Source of the DNA: Duganella zoogloeoides
Lineage (GTDB): Bacteria; Pseudomonadota; Gammaproteobacteria; Burkholderiales; Burkholderiaceae_D
NCBI RefSeq assembly: GCF_034479515.1
Contig: NZ_CP140152.1
Coordinates: forward strand, 1,550,001-1,614,000
Reading direction: 5' to 3'
Length of the DNA stretch: 64,000 nucleotides
Shown here one piece after another: positions 36,391 to 47,148 of the stretch (positions are counted from its first letter, which is position 1; the number at the start of each line of letters is the position of its first letter). The translations under genes were made by a program, and so were the position numbers. Below the pieces are notes generated by a model. That model had not been told where the DNA came from, made no database searches, and saw only the letters and a list, made by a program, of their open reading frames with translations.

Positions 36391-37032
36391 TTAACGGCGG
36401 TTGGCCCTGCGGCGCCATCCGATCAGCGCCAATCCTCCCATCAGCATCGCCCACGTCTGCGGTTCCGGCACTGCCAGCACCCGCACATTGTCGATTGCCG
36501 CCGCGCTGAAGCCGCTGGTCCGGTTGGCGGTCGAGAACGCGTAGAACCGTACTTCGTCCATCCCGCGTACGTCGCTCAGTCCCAGCACCGAAGCGCCGCT
36601 GAAATTGCCCGACCCCGTCAACAATCCGTCCAGGTAAGTGGTCCAGTAGCCGTGCCGGTTCAGGTAGCCCGAGCCGACGCCGAACTCGATGCTGGTGAAG
36701 TCGCGGCCATCGGCGACGCGGATGCCGATATAGGCATTGCTGCCCGCCGTCGCCAGGTAGTTGCCGGAGAACGCAGGGCTGAGTTCATTCGGCGCGTCGT
36801 AGCAATCGATGCCGGCGTAGCCGCAGCCGTTGTTGCTGGCCGAGCCGCTGGCAAAGAACAGCAGGCCGTCTTCGGTCCAGGTGTTCGACAAGGCCGCATT
36901 GCCTTCGAACGTGGCGGCGTGGTTGTAGCCGGCGAGAATGGCGCTGTTGCCGGTGGTGGCGGTGACCGCCGCTGCGGCGCTGCCGGCGGCGCCGGCCAGC
37001 AGCACCGAGAGGGCCAGGGTACGTAGATTCAT
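36391..37032 (-). CDS. PEP-CTERM sorted extracellular protein
   Basis: A 213-residue exported protein with a signal peptide (1-22) and a C-terminal PEP-CTERM sorting signal: VPEPQTWAMLMGGLALIGW followed by RRRANRR. Such proteins are recognised by exosortase (EpsH/XrtA type) and are linked to exopolysaccharide-associated surface display. The central domain is beta-rich with several Cys (NGCGYAGIDCYD) and has no recognised catalytic motif. It starts 16 bp after the rhamnogalacturonan lyase gene on the same strand, so the two form an operon. Exosortase is not in this window. Confidence 0.9.
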   Translation of the reverse strand: MNLRTLALSVLLAGAAGSAAAAVTATTGNSAILAGYNHAATFEGNAALSNTWTEDGLLFFASGSASNNGCGYAGIDCYDAPNELSPAFSGNYLATAGSNAYIGIRVADGRDFTSIEFGVGSGYLNRHGYWTTYLDGLLTGSGNFSGASVLGLSDVRGMDEVRFYAFSTANRTSGFSAAAIDNVRVLAVPEPQTWAMLMGGLALIGWRRRANRR

Positions 37033-37048
37033 GGGTTTTCCTGATGGG

Positions 37049-38812
37049 TTATGGTGTTGGAATCAGATCGACGGCATCCCAGGCATAGCCGGGGCTCAGG
37101 TACTTGACGCCGCTCGAGCCGCTGATGGCCGTGAGCGTCAAGATGTTCTGGCCCACCAGCAGCTCGCTGGCCGGGATGTTAAAGGTCAGCATGGTGTTAT
37201 TGCCGCGATAGGTGCCAACCGTGAGGGTGCGGGTTTTCGGCTGGTTCGGCGCGGCCGGATTGGCCGAGCTCCAGCCGTTGACTGCGATCTTGGGGCGGCC
37301 GCCGGCGTAACCGACCGTGATGCCGGCGCGCAGCGTGTAGGCGCGGATTTCGCTCTGCTTGAGATTGAAGCGGATCACCAGGTTGCCGTTCACTTCCTTC
37401 CACTGGTAGGCCGGGAAACCGGTGGCCGGGGTGGAGGTGCCGATCACGTAATCGGGCACGGTCCAGGCGGCCATGCGCACATCCTGCGGGTGCATGGTGG
37501 TGAGCTTGTCGCCGTTGATGAACTCGTTGGGCGTGCCGTCCCAGTCGCCGATGCGCCACTTGGGCGTGACGCTGCTCGGGTCGCCCGCGACGGTGATGGT
37601 ATTGAGCGTGGTGACGGCGCCGGCGTTGACCGTCACGCTGCGGGTATCCACCGCCAGCTCGTTCTTGTACACCGTCATGGTGTAGGTGCCGGGCAGCATG
37701 CCGGCGCTGCTGTAGTAACCGTTGGATGGGTTGGCGTCGGCATAGTACTGCGCCGTGGCGTTGGCGAAGCCGACCGTGTAGGCATAGCGCGTGTCGCGGT
37801 TGGCGATGCCCACGCCCGCCACGCCGCCACGGCCGCTGTCCGGCACGTAGCCGAGCAGGCCCATGCCGGCGAACCATGATGTATCGATGGCGCCCGGTGC
37901 GCTGCCGTCGGTGAAAGTCATGGTGTAGGTGTTGAGGATGCCGGGGCGGAACGCCTCGGTCTGCGCCTCGCCGTAGTTGATGATGTAGGTGATTTCCTGG
38001 TTGCTGGACGTGCCCTGGTTGAGCAGGCTGCGGTAGAACGGCCCGCCCGAGCCGCCTTCGTGGTTGTCGCGCACGATCCACAGGCCGGCGGTGGCGCTGG
38101 TGGCGCCGATGTAGCGCCAGTCCTTGAGCCGCATGTTCGAATAGTGCTTGGAGCGGGTTTCGCCGTTGGGCATGCCGAACACGTCGCCCGATTCGATGGC
38201 GCCGTTGGTGCCGCGCAGGTCGGACGGCACCGGGCCGTTGGGCAGCGCGGCGATCGGTACCCGCACGATGAAGCGCGCCAGGCCCAGCGTGCTCGGTTCG
38301 GTCGTGAAGTACGTGCCCATGTAGATGTTCGGATCGCCCCGGCGCGCCATGTAGTAGTGGGTGAGGTCGCCTGCTTGCACGGTGATCTTGATGGTGTCGG
38401 CGCCGACCGTGGTGGCGGTCACGGCCACCGCCGAGACATTGTTGTACAGGTAGTCGAAGCCCGAGTTCAGCTGGGTGCCGCGCGCCTGGTCCTGGTACTG
38501 TACGCCGTTGTAGATCATCGAGGCGATATCGCCGGCCGACTGGGTGCTCACGCCATTGTCGGTGCGGCGGATCTTGAACACCAGTCCGGCGCCGGTATCG
38601 ACGGTGTAGAAGTTGGCGTCCTGGGTGAGGCCGAAGGTTGCGGCGTTGGCCAGCGTGGCATTGCTGGCGTCGGCGCCCGCGACCGTGGTGGTGGCGAGCG
38701 TGCGGGCCGCTGGCATGTTGCTGTCGCTGGTACTGCTGCCACTGCCACCGCAACCGGCGAACAGGGACAGCGCTGCCGCGCCGGTGAGGACGCGCAGGGT
38801 GTTGGTTTCCAT
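37049..38812 (-). CDS. Rhamnogalacturonan lyase (PL4-type) lipoprotein
   Basis: A 587-residue secreted enzyme predicted to cleave the rhamnose-galacturonate backbone of pectin by beta-elimination. A lipobox (LSLFAGC, Cys near 21) suggests membrane anchoring. The N-terminal catalytic super-sandwich domain includes MARRGDPNIYMGTYFTTEPS and a Lys-His pair in GETRSKHYSN, matching the catalytic Lys/His of PL4 lyases. The middle FnIII-like and C-terminal CBM-like domains include WRIGDWDGTPNEFIN and TMHPQDVRM, family hallmarks. The ATG has a GGGAGA site. A PEP-CTERM gene follows after 16 bp. The substrate call is firm at family level. Confidence 0.87.
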   Translation of the reverse strand: METNTLRVLTGAAALSLFAGCGGSGSSTSDSNMPAARTLATTTVAGADASNATLANAATFGLTQDANFYTVDTGAGLVFKIRRTDNGVSTQSAGDIASMIYNGVQYQDQARGTQLNSGFDYLYNNVSAVAVTATTVGADTIKITVQAGDLTHYYMARRGDPNIYMGTYFTTEPSTLGLARFIVRVPIAALPNGPVPSDLRGTNGAIESGDVFGMPNGETRSKHYSNMRLKDWRYIGATSATAGLWIVRDNHEGGSGGPFYRSLLNQGTSSNQEITYIINYGEAQTEAFRPGILNTYTMTFTDGSAPGAIDTSWFAGMGLLGYVPDSGRGGVAGVGIANRDTRYAYTVGFANATAQYYADANPSNGYYSSAGMLPGTYTMTVYKNELAVDTRSVTVNAGAVTTLNTITVAGDPSSVTPKWRIGDWDGTPNEFINGDKLTTMHPQDVRMAAWTVPDYVIGTSTPATGFPAYQWKEVNGNLVIRFNLKQSEIRAYTLRAGITVGYAGGRPKIAVNGWSSANPAAPNQPKTRTLTVGTYRGNNTMLTFNIPASELLVGQNILTLTAISGSSGVKYLSPGYAWDAVDLIPTP

Positions 38813-38952
38813 GATTGTGTCTCCCTAAATATATTATTTATATTGAATAGGGCGCGCCGGCACGCTGACACACATAGTCTTGCGTTGCCCGGCGGCGGTC
38901 AACGCCGCCGATGCAACAATTGCAAATAAATCACTTTGCTGATTGTCAGCGA

Positions 38953-39594
38953 CTATTTGTCGGACGGCAGATGTAACTCGAACTTCCACGTCACCAGCCG
39001 CATCACCGTGATCGAGGCGGCGCTGGCCCACAGGGCGACGTCGTCGGAGACGTCGGTGTATTGCAGGCCGATGTACATCCAGCAGCCGAAGAAGGCGCAG
39101 ATGGCGTAGGGTTTGCCGTCGCGGAAGACCATCGGCACTTCGTTGCAGACGATGTCGCGCAGCACGCCGCCAAAGATGCCGGTGATCACGCCCATCATCG
39201 AGGCGATGAACAGCGGCATGCCCGCCGCCTGCGCCTGCGACACGCCCGCCACCGCGAACAGGCCCAGGCCGATGGCGTCGGCGATCACGATCAGGCGTTC
39301 GGACAGGATTTGCTTGAGGGTGCGCATCAGCGGCGCGGCGATCAGTGCCAGCACGAAAATCAGGATCGCGTATTCCTGGTGCATGACCCAGAACAGCGGC
39401 CGGCGGTCGAGCAGGATGTCGCGCAACGTCCCGCCGCCGAACGCGGTGATGAAGGCCACCGTGAATACGCCCACCAGGTCCATGCGCTTGCGGCGTGCCT
39501 CCACGAACCCGGAAAACGCGCCCACCAGGATCGCCACGATCTCGATGACGGTGACCAGGGAAACGTGAACCGGAACGTGGGACATGTAGGGCAT
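38953..39594 (-). CDS. TRIC/UPF0126 family membrane channel protein
   Basis: A 213-residue inner-membrane protein with about six to seven spans in two tandem UPF0126 repeats. Each repeat ends in a GGG- or GG-L-RD motif: AFGGGTLRDILLDRRPLFWV and IFGGVLRDIVCNEVPMVF. Prokaryotic members are trimeric intracellular cation (TRIC) channel homologues conducting K+ or Na+. The start is the ATG at 39594, with a second in-frame ATG three codons later. It is divergent from the OYE-family gene; the shared 189-bp region holds an 18-bp palindrome. Confidence 0.9.
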   Translation of the reverse strand: MPYMSHVPVHVSLVTVIEIVAILVGAFSGFVEARRKRMDLVGVFTVAFITAFGGGTLRDILLDRRPLFWVMHQEYAILIFVLALIAAPLMRTLKQILSERLIVIADAIGLGLFAVAGVSQAQAAGMPLFIASMMGVITGIFGGVLRDIVCNEVPMVFRDGKPYAICAFFGCWMYIGLQYTDVSDDVALWASAASITVMRLVTWKFELHLPSDK

Positions 39595-39731
39595 CGGGTG
39601 CGAACGGTAGCGGAAGTCGAAGATTGCTCAGGTTAACATGACCGCCGCCAACCGTGTAACTTAGTTGCTCGGCTGACACGCTGCGAAGCTTGCTGCGCCT
39701 GCTTAGGCGATTTGGCCGCCCCGACTGCACC

Positions 39732-39749
39732 TAATTCATTAATGAATTA
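39732..39749. promoter_or_regulatory. 18-bp perfect palindrome upstream of the OYE-family gene
   Basis: TAATTCATTAATGAATTA is a perfect palindrome in an otherwise GC-rich region, 34 bp before the start of the flavin reductase gene. It looks like an operator for a dimeric repressor of MarR, TetR or HxlR type. No such regulator is adjacent. Confidence 0.6.
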
Positions 39750-39783
39750 TGATGCTGTTCAGATCAACTTTAAAGTTTGAGCG

Positions 39784-40881
39784 ATGACCGCATTATTTAC
39801 CCCGTTTTCCCTCAAGGACGTCACGCTGCGCAACCGTATCGCGGTGCCGCCGATGTGCCAGTACAGCGCCGACGATGGCCTCACCAACGATTGGCACCAG
39901 GTGCATTACCCGGCCCTGGCGCGTGGCGGCGCCGGCCTGGTGATCGTGGAAGCGACCGCCGTGTCGCCGGAAGGGCGCATCACCCCCGGTTGCCTGGGCC
40001 TGTGGAACGACGAGCAGGCCGCCGGCCTGGCCCGCATTGCCGCCGGCATCAAGGCCGCCGGCGCCGTGCCCGGCATCCAGATCGCCCATGCCGGCCGCAA
40101 AGCCAGCGCCAACAAGCCGTGGGAAGGCGACGATCACATCGCTGCCGACGATCCGCGCAGCTGGCAAACCATCGCACCGTCGGCCGTGGCGTTCGGCGCC
40201 AACCTGCCGCAGGTGCCCAAGGCCATGACGCTCGACGACATCGAGCGGGTGAAGGCAGATTTCGTCGCGTCCGCCCAGCGTGCGCGTGACGCCGGCTTCC
40301 AGTGGCTCGAACTGCATTTCGCCCATGGCTACCTGGCGCAAAGCTTTTTCAATGTTGATGCCAACGTGCGTGACGATGCCTACGGCGGCGACTACGCCGG
40401 CCGTAGCCGCTTCATGCTGGAAACTCTGGCGGCCGTGCGCGCGGTATGGCCCGAGCACCTGCCGTTGACAGCCCGTTTCGGCGTGATCGAATATGACGGC
40501 CGCGACGAGCAGACGCTGGCGGAGTCGATCGATGTCACGCGCGCGATGCATCAGGGCGGGCTCGATCTGCTCAACGTGAGCGTGGGCTTCTCCACCCCGA
40601 ACGGCAATGTTCCGTGGGGAACGCCCTTCCTGGCGCCGATCGCCGAACGGGTGCGCCGCGAGGCGGCCTTGCCGGTGGCGTCGTCGTGGGGGATCGATGC
40701 GGCGGAGGTGGCCAACCGCGTGGTGGCCGACCAGCAGATGGACCTGGTGATGATCGGCCGCGCTTTCCTGGCCAATCCGCACTACGCCGCGCAGATGGCG
40801 GCGGAGTTGAAAGTGGAGCGTCCTACGTGGCTGCTGCCAGCGCCGTATGCGCACTGGCTGGAAAAGTATCGCCCTGGTTGA
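39784..40881 (+). CDS. Old yellow enzyme (YqjM/XenA-type) flavin oxidoreductase
   Basis: A 365-residue NAD(P)H:flavin oxidoreductase that reduces activated C=C bonds and nitro compounds. Thermophilic-like/YqjM-class residues are visible: the active-site Cys and Tyr in VPPMCQYSA (about 24-27), the substrate His pair in LELHFAHGYLAQSFF, and FMN/phosphate motifs near SSWGIDAA and MIGRAFLANPHYA. Length is normal. It is preceded by a perfect 18-bp palindrome, suggesting inducible control. It abuts the convergent smr gene with no gap. Confidence 0.93.
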   Translation: MTALFTPFSLKDVTLRNRIAVPPMCQYSADDGLTNDWHQVHYPALARGGAGLVIVEATAVSPEGRITPGCLGLWNDEQAAGLARIAAGIKAAGAVPGIQIAHAGRKASANKPWEGDDHIAADDPRSWQTIAPSAVAFGANLPQVPKAMTLDDIERVKADFVASAQRARDAGFQWLELHFAHGYLAQSFFNVDANVRDDAYGGDYAGRSRFMLETLAAVRAVWPEHLPLTARFGVIEYDGRDEQTLAESIDVTRAMHQGGLDLLNVSVGFSTPNGNVPWGTPFLAPIAERVRREAALPVASSWGIDAAEVANRVVADQQMDLVMIGRAFLANPHYAAQMAAELKVERPTWLLPAPYAHWLEKYRPG

Positions 40882-41544
40882 TTAGCGCTCGGGCCGCAGC
40901 GCGGCCCTCAGCAGCACCATCAGCGCGCCTTCTCCACCTTCCGAGGAGCGCGCCTGGCAGAATGCCACCACTTCTTCTTTTTGCACCAGCCAGCTGTGCA
41001 CCATCGATTTGAGCACTGGTTCCTGGCCGCGCGAACCAAAACCGCGGCCGTGAATTACGCACACGCAGCGATGGTTGCGCATGGTCGAACGGCGTAAAAA
41101 GTCGCCGATGGCGTCGCGCGCCTGGTCGCGCCGCATGCCGTGCAGATCGAGCTCGTCCTGCACCGGCCAGTGGCCCTTGCGCAATTTTTTCACCACGTCG
41201 GAACCGACGCCGGGCGCGGCGTAATTGAGCGCCGGGTCTTCTTCCAGGTAATGATCGACTTCAAACAGGTCGGACAGCGATTCGCGCAGCACTGCAGCGT
41301 CGTCCTCGGCTTGCGTCAGCTTGCGCTTGACGGGCAGGGCGGCACCGGCCGTTTTCGGCAACTGCGGCACATGGCGGTCCGATTCGGGCAGGCGCTTGAC
41401 GCCGCCGAGCGCCGACTGGAAGATATTCGCCTCAACCACCTGGGTCTTTTCCCGCTTGACGCGCTCCGCCTCGGCGGCGGCGCGCGCCTCGGTCTGTTCC
41501 CTGAGCTGCTTGCTCAGCGATTTCAGTTCCGAGAAGTCTTTCAT
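40882..41544 (-). CDS. Smr domain endonuclease-like protein
   Basis: A 220-residue protein with a long charged N-terminal helix region (KQLREQTEARAAAEAERVKR) and a C-terminal Smr (small MutS-related) domain. The domain carries the two signature motifs ELDLHGMRRDQA and CVIHGRGFGSRG. Stand-alone Smr proteins (YdaL/SmrA type) have nicking or RNA-cleavage activity and act in nucleic-acid quality control. It starts 6 bp after trxB on the same strand and is co-transcribed with it. It ends one base from the convergent OYE gene. Confidence 0.9.
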   Translation of the reverse strand: MKDFSELKSLSKQLREQTEARAAAEAERVKREKTQVVEANIFQSALGGVKRLPESDRHVPQLPKTAGAALPVKRKLTQAEDDAAVLRESLSDLFEVDHYLEEDPALNYAAPGVGSDVVKKLRKGHWPVQDELDLHGMRRDQARDAIGDFLRRSTMRNHRCVCVIHGRGFGSRGQEPVLKSMVHSWLVQKEEVVAFCQARSSEGGEGALMVLLRAALRPER

Positions 41545-41550
41545 CGCGGC

Positions 41551-42600
<1,050 letters not shown>

Positions 42601-42714
42601 TTATAGTGCAAGCAGAAGATCAGGATGAATCGTGGGGCGGATGTGGCCTGTATGCCTTAGAATAGCTGTCTCTGAATCTTTCCTGTGCGATAACGTTGCA
42701 ACACCTTAATACCT

Positions 42715-45129
42715 ATGAGCAGTAAAAAAGTTCAGGAACGATCTTCCAAGTCTGGCGCAGGCGCCGGAACGACCTCGTCCGCAGCGTCCGCCAACGGCTA
42801 CAAACGCACCCCCACCGAGCGCCAGCCGCTGCCCAATCGCCTGGTCAAGCTGCTGTCCGAAGCGCGCTGGCTGGCGCTGGCCGTGCTCGGCCTTTATTTC
42901 GTGCTGATCCTGGCCAGCTACAACAAGCTCGACCCCGGCTGGTCGCACGAAACGCTGGTGCCCAAGGTGACCAACCTCGGCGGCCGCGCCGGCGCCTGGC
43001 TGTCCGACTTACTGCTGTACATCTTCGGCATCTCGGCCTGGTGGTGGGCGTTTTGCGTGCTGCGCTACGTGTGGCAAGGTTACCGTAGCCTCACGCAAAA
43101 ATTTGTCATGACCAAGCCTGCCGAGCCCGAGCATGCGCAAGAGCCGCTGATACGCGGTATCGGCTTCGTGCTGCTGTTCGTCGGCAGCGTGGGGCTCGAA
43201 TACCTGCGCCTCGGTTCGCTCACGCGCCACGCAGAGTTGCCGCGCGTCTCGGGCGGCGTTTTGGGCGAGCTGATCGGCCATTCGGCGCACGTGGCGTTCG
43301 GCTTTACCGGCGCCACCTTGCTGCTGCTGTTGTTGTTCGGCCTCGGTTTTTCGCTGTTCTTCCAGGTCTCGTGGCTGGCGCTGGCCGAGCGCATCGGCTT
43401 CACGATCGAATCGGGCATCGTCTGGTTCATCCAGCGCTACCAGTACCGCGAAGACCGCCGCCAGGGTGAAGTCGCTGCCGTCAAGCGCGAGGAAACCGTG
43501 GTGATCGAGCGCGCCAAGCACGTGGAAAAACATCCGGTCGCCGCGCCGATCGTCAAGATCGAGCCGCAAGTGGTCACCGTGGTCAAATCCGAGCGCGTGG
43601 AAAAGGAGCGCCAGGCCAGCCTGTTCCAGGACCTGAACGGCAATCCGCAGCTGCCTACCTTGTCGCTGCTGGACGAGGCGCCCGAGGTGCAGGAAACCGT
43701 GGCGGTCGAAACGCTGGAATTCACCAGCCGCCTGATCGAGAAAAAGCTGTCGGACTTCGGCGTCGAAGCCAAGGTCGTGGCCGCCTATCCGGGCCCGGTC
43801 GTCACCCGCTACGAAATCGAACCGGCCACCGGCGTCAAGGGCAGCCAGATCGTGGGCCTGGCGCGCGACCTGGCGCGTTCGCTGTCGCTGACCTCGATCC
43901 GCGTGGTGGAAACCATTCCCGGTAAAAACTTCATGGCGCTGGAACTGCCCAACGCCAAGCGCCAGATCGTGCGCCTGTCGGAGATTGTCGGTTCCAAGGT
44001 CTATAACGACAACCCGTCGCCGCTCACCGTCGCGCTGGGCAAGGACATCGCCGGCAAGGCTGTGGTGGCCGACCTGGCCAAGATGCCGCACTTGCTCGTT
44101 GCCGGTACCACCGGCTCCGGTAAATCGGTCGGTATCAATGCGACGATTTTGTCGCTGCTGTACAAGTCCGACCCGGCCGACGTGCGCATGATCCTGATCG
44201 ATCCGAAGATGCTGGAAATGTCGGTGTACGAAGGCATTCCGCACTTGCTGGCCCCGGTCGTGACCGACATGCGCCAGGCCGGCCACGCCCTCAACTGGGC
44301 GGTGAACGAGATGGAACGCCGGTACAAGCTGATGTCCAAGCTCGGCGTGCGTAACCTGGCCGGCTACAACGCCAAGATTGCCGAGGCGACCAAGCGCGAG
44401 GAACACATCCCGAACCCGTTCAGCCTCACGCCCGATTCGCCGGAACCGCTGGAAAAACTGCCGACCATCGTCATCATCATCGACGAGCTGGCCGACCTGA
44501 TGATGGTCGTCGGCAAGAAGGTAGAAGAGTTGATCGCCCGTATCGCGCAAAAAGCGCGCGCCGCCGGCTTGCACTTGATTTTGGCTACCCAGCGCCCATC
44601 TGTGGATGTGATTACCGGCCTGATCAAGGCGAACATTCCGACCCGGATCGCGTTCCAGGTTTCGTCCAAGATCGACTCGCGCACCATTCTCGACCAGATG
44701 GGCGCGGAGACCCTGCTGGGCATGGGCGACATGTTGTACATGCCGCCTGGTACCGGCCTGCCGGTGCGCGTGCACGGCGCCTTCGTGTCGGATGAAGAGG
44801 TGCACCGCGTGGTGGCGCACCTGAAGACCACGGGCGAGCCGAACTACATCGAGGGCATCCTCGAGGGCGGCACGCTGGAAGGCGAGGGCGGCGCCGAAGG
44901 CGGTGCGGCTGGCGAGGCCGGTGGCGAGGCCGATCCGATGTACGACCAGGCGGTGCAAGTGGTGCTGAAAAATCGCCGGGCGTCGATTTCGCTGGTGCAG
45001 CGTCACCTGCGCATCGGCTACAACCGCGCGGCGCGCCTGCTGGAACAAATGGAAAATAGCGGCGTGGTTTCGGCCATGCAATCGAACGGCAACCGCGACA
45101 TCCTGGTGCCCGCTGCCAGCGCAGAATAA
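42715..45129 (+). CDS. ftsK: DNA translocase FtsK
   Basis: An 804-residue septal DNA pump for chromosome dimer resolution and segregation. The N-terminus holds about four membrane spans (residues about 45-250), then a short linker with Lys/Glu/Val repeats. The RecA-like motor has Walker [13 protein letters not shown] (about 464) and Walker [15 protein letters not shown]. The C-terminal gamma winged-helix ([20 protein letters not shown]) reads KOPS sites. Length is short compared with E. coli FtsK (1329) because the linker is brief. lolA follows after 10 bp and rarA after that. Confidence 0.96.
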   Translation: MSSKKVQERSSKSGAGAGTTSSAASANGYKRTPTERQPLPNRLVKLLSEARWLALAVLGLYFVLILASYNKLDPGWSHETLVPKVTNLGGRAGAWLSDLLLYIFGISAWWWAFCVLRYVWQGYRSLTQKFVMTKPAEPEHAQEPLIRGIGFVLLFVGSVGLEYLRLGSLTRHAELPRVSGGVLGELIGHSAHVAFGFTGATLLLLLLFGLGFSLFFQVSWLALAERIGFTIESGIVWFIQRYQYREDRRQGEVAAVKREETVVIERAKHVEKHPVAAPIVKIEPQVVTVVKSERVEKERQASLFQDLNGNPQLPTLSLLDEAPEVQETVAVETLEFTSRLIEKKLSDFGVEAKVVAAYPGPVVTRYEIEPATGVKGSQIVGLARDLARSLSLTSIRVVETIPGKNFMALELPNAKRQIVRLSEIVGSKVYNDNPSPLTVALGKDIAGKAVVADLAKMPHLLVAGTTGSGKSVGINATILSLLYKSDPADVRMILIDPKMLEMSVYEGIPHLLAPVVTDMRQAGHALNWAVNEMERRYKLMSKLGVRNLAGYNAKIAEATKREEHIPNPFSLTPDSPEPLEKLPTIVIIIDELADLMMVVGKKVEELIARIAQKARAAGLHLILATQRPSVDVITGLIKANIPTRIAFQVSSKIDSRTILDQMGAETLLGMGDMLYMPPGTGLPVRVHGAFVSDEEVHRVVAHLKTTGEPNYIEGILEGGTLEGEGGAEGGAAGEAGGEADPMYDQAVQVVLKNRRASISLVQRHLRIGYNRAARLLEQMENSGVVSAMQSNGNRDILVPAASAE

Positions 45130-45139
45130 GGAAAGCAAT

Positions 45140-45778
45140 ATGATGCAATTGAAGAAATCGGCTGCCCTGTTGGCCGTGGCCGGCGCACTGTTCGCCGGCT
45201 CGGTCCACGCCAGCGCGCTGGAACAGTTCAAATCGTTCGTGGCGTCCACCAAGGCCGCCAAGGGCGAGTTCACCCAGCGCCAAGTCAAGGGCGAGGGCAG
45301 CGCCAAGGCCAAGCCGACGCCACCGTCGAGCGGCACGTTTTTGTTCGCCCGCCCCGGCAAGTTCATCTGGACTTATACCAAGCCGTACGAGCAGGTGCTG
45401 CAGGCTGATGGCGAGCAGCTCTACATCTTCGACAAGGACCTGAACCAGGTCACCACCAAGAAACTCGGCGACGCGCTGGGTTCGTCGCCGGCCTCCATCC
45501 TGTTCGGCAGCAACGACCTGGAAAAGAGTTTTACCTTGTCGGAAGCGGGCACGCGCGATGGTCTCGAGTGGCTCAAAGCCGTACCGAAAGCCAAGGATTC
45601 GAGCTTCGAACAAATCACCATCGGTCTGCGCAACGGCTTGCCGGAGGCGATGGAACTGAAAGACTCGTTCGGCCAGACGTCGGTGCTGGCGCTGTCGAAA
45701 ATCGAAAAGAATCCGGCCTTGACGGCCACCAGCTTCAAGTTCGTGATGCCCAAGGGCGCGGACGTGTTCAACAACTAG
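45140..45778 (+). CDS. lolA: Outer-membrane lipoprotein carrier protein LolA
   Basis: A 212-residue periplasmic chaperone that carries lipoproteins from the LolCDE complex to LolB. A signal peptide (1-24, ending VHA) precedes the conserved [30 protein letters not shown] and [19 protein letters not shown] blocks. It sits between ftsK and rarA, the usual order in proteobacteria, and is probably part of that operon. Confidence 0.95.
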   Translation: MMQLKKSAALLAVAGALFAGSVHASALEQFKSFVASTKAAKGEFTQRQVKGEGSAKAKPTPPSSGTFLFARPGKFIWTYTKPYEQVLQADGEQLYIFDKDLNQVTTKKLGDALGSSPASILFGSNDLEKSFTLSEAGTRDGLEWLKAVPKAKDSSFEQITIGLRNGLPEAMELKDSFGQTSVLALSKIEKNPALTATSFKFVMPKGADVFNN

Positions 45779-45823
45779 GTAGCAGGGCGCTGCCAGTCGT
45801 TCAGCGTCGCACATCTCAACACC

Positions 45824-47128
45824 ATGGCAGACCTCTTCACCAACGAACCCCGCCAACCGCTGGCCGAAGCGCTGCGCCCCAAGACCCTCGATGAGGTGAT
45901 CGGCCAGCGCCACCTGCTGGGGCCTGGCAAGCCGCTGCGGCTGGCTTTCGAATCGGGCCAGCCCCACTCGATGATCCTGTGGGGCCCGCCTGGCGTGGGC
46001 AAGACCACGCTGGCGCGCCTGACCGCCAACGCTTTCGATTGCGAATTCATCGCCTTGTCGGCCGTGTTCTCGGGCGTCAAGGATATCCGCGCCGCCATGG
46101 AGCAGGCCCAGCAGAACCTGGTGCTCGGCAAGCACACGATCTTGTTCGTCGATGAGATCCACCGCTTCAACAAGTCGCAGCAGGATGCGCTGCTGCCGTA
46201 CGCGGAATCGGGGCTGGTGACGCTGATCGGCGCCACCACCGAAAATCCATCGTTCGAAGTCAACTCGGCACTGCTGTCGCGTGCGCAAGTGTATGTGCTC
46301 AAGTCGTTCGATGAGGCAGAGCTGCGCGAGATGGTGGACAAGGCCCGCGCGCGGGTACTGTCGCACCTGGAGTTTGATGATGCCGCACTCGATACCCTGA
46401 TCGGTTATGCCGACGGCGACGGCCGCCGCCTGCTCAACCTGCTGGAACAGACCAGCACCGCCGCCAATGCCGCCAAGACCAACAAGATCACGCCGGCCTT
46501 TATCGAGAACGCGTTGACGCTCAACGCGCGCCGGTTCGACAAGGGCGGCGACAATTTTTACGACCAGATCTCGGCGCTGCACAAATCGGTGCGCGGCTCC
46601 AACCCGGACGCGGCGCTGTACTGGCTCACCCGCATGCTCGATGGCGGCGCGGACGCGCGCTACCTGTCGCGCCGCATCGTGCGCATGGCCTGGGAAGACA
46701 TCGGCCTGGCCGACCCGCGCGCCATGCAAATCGCCAACGATGCCGCCACCACGTTCGAACGGCTGGGGTCACCCGAAGGCGAACTGGCGCTGGGCCAGGC
46801 CGTGATCTACCTGGCGATCGCCGCCAAGAGCAACGCCGGCTACAACGCCTACAACCAGGCCCGGGCGTTCGTCAAAACCGACAAGAGCCGCGAAGTACCG
46901 GTCCACCTGCGCAACGCCCCGACCAAGCTGATGAAAGAACTCGGGTACGGCCACGAATACCGCTACGCCCACGACGAGCCGAACGCCTACGCCGCCGGCG
47001 AAACCTACTTCCCCGACGATATGCGCGAGCCGGGCTGGTACCAGCCGGTGCCGCGCGGGTTGGAGAGCAAAATTGCGGACAAGCTGGCATTCTTGCGCCA
47101 GCTCGATGCCGACGCCGGCAAAACCTGA
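45824..47128 (+). CDS. rarA: Replication-associated recombination protein RarA (MgsA)
   Basis: A 434-residue AAA+ ATPase of the clamp-loader family acting at stalled forks. It has Walker A GPPGVGKTTLARLTA (about 53), Walker B FVDEIHRFNKSQQDALLP, the sensor 1 segment GATTENPSFEVN and the C-terminal tetramerisation domain (YNAYNQARAFVKTDKSREVP, PNAYAAGETYFPD). Length matches E. coli RarA (447). It is downstream of lolA by 45 bp and upstream of an alpha/beta hydrolase by 20 bp. Confidence 0.96.
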   Translation: MADLFTNEPRQPLAEALRPKTLDEVIGQRHLLGPGKPLRLAFESGQPHSMILWGPPGVGKTTLARLTANAFDCEFIALSAVFSGVKDIRAAMEQAQQNLVLGKHTILFVDEIHRFNKSQQDALLPYAESGLVTLIGATTENPSFEVNSALLSRAQVYVLKSFDEAELREMVDKARARVLSHLEFDDAALDTLIGYADGDGRRLLNLLEQTSTAANAAKTNKITPAFIENALTLNARRFDKGGDNFYDQISALHKSVRGSNPDAALYWLTRMLDGGADARYLSRRIVRMAWEDIGLADPRAMQIANDAATTFERLGSPEGELALGQAVIYLAIAAKSNAGYNAYNQARAFVKTDKSREVPVHLRNAPTKLMKELGYGHEYRYAHDEPNAYAAGETYFPDDMREPGWYQPVPRGLESKIADKLAFLRQLDADAGKT

Positions 47129-47148
47129 TCCCTGTCTAGAGGAACCCC

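Noticed and set aside
43009..45366. A 785-codon minus-strand frame opposite ftsK
   Set aside because: Antisense shadow of ftsK and the start of lolA, with shadow-type amino-acid composition.
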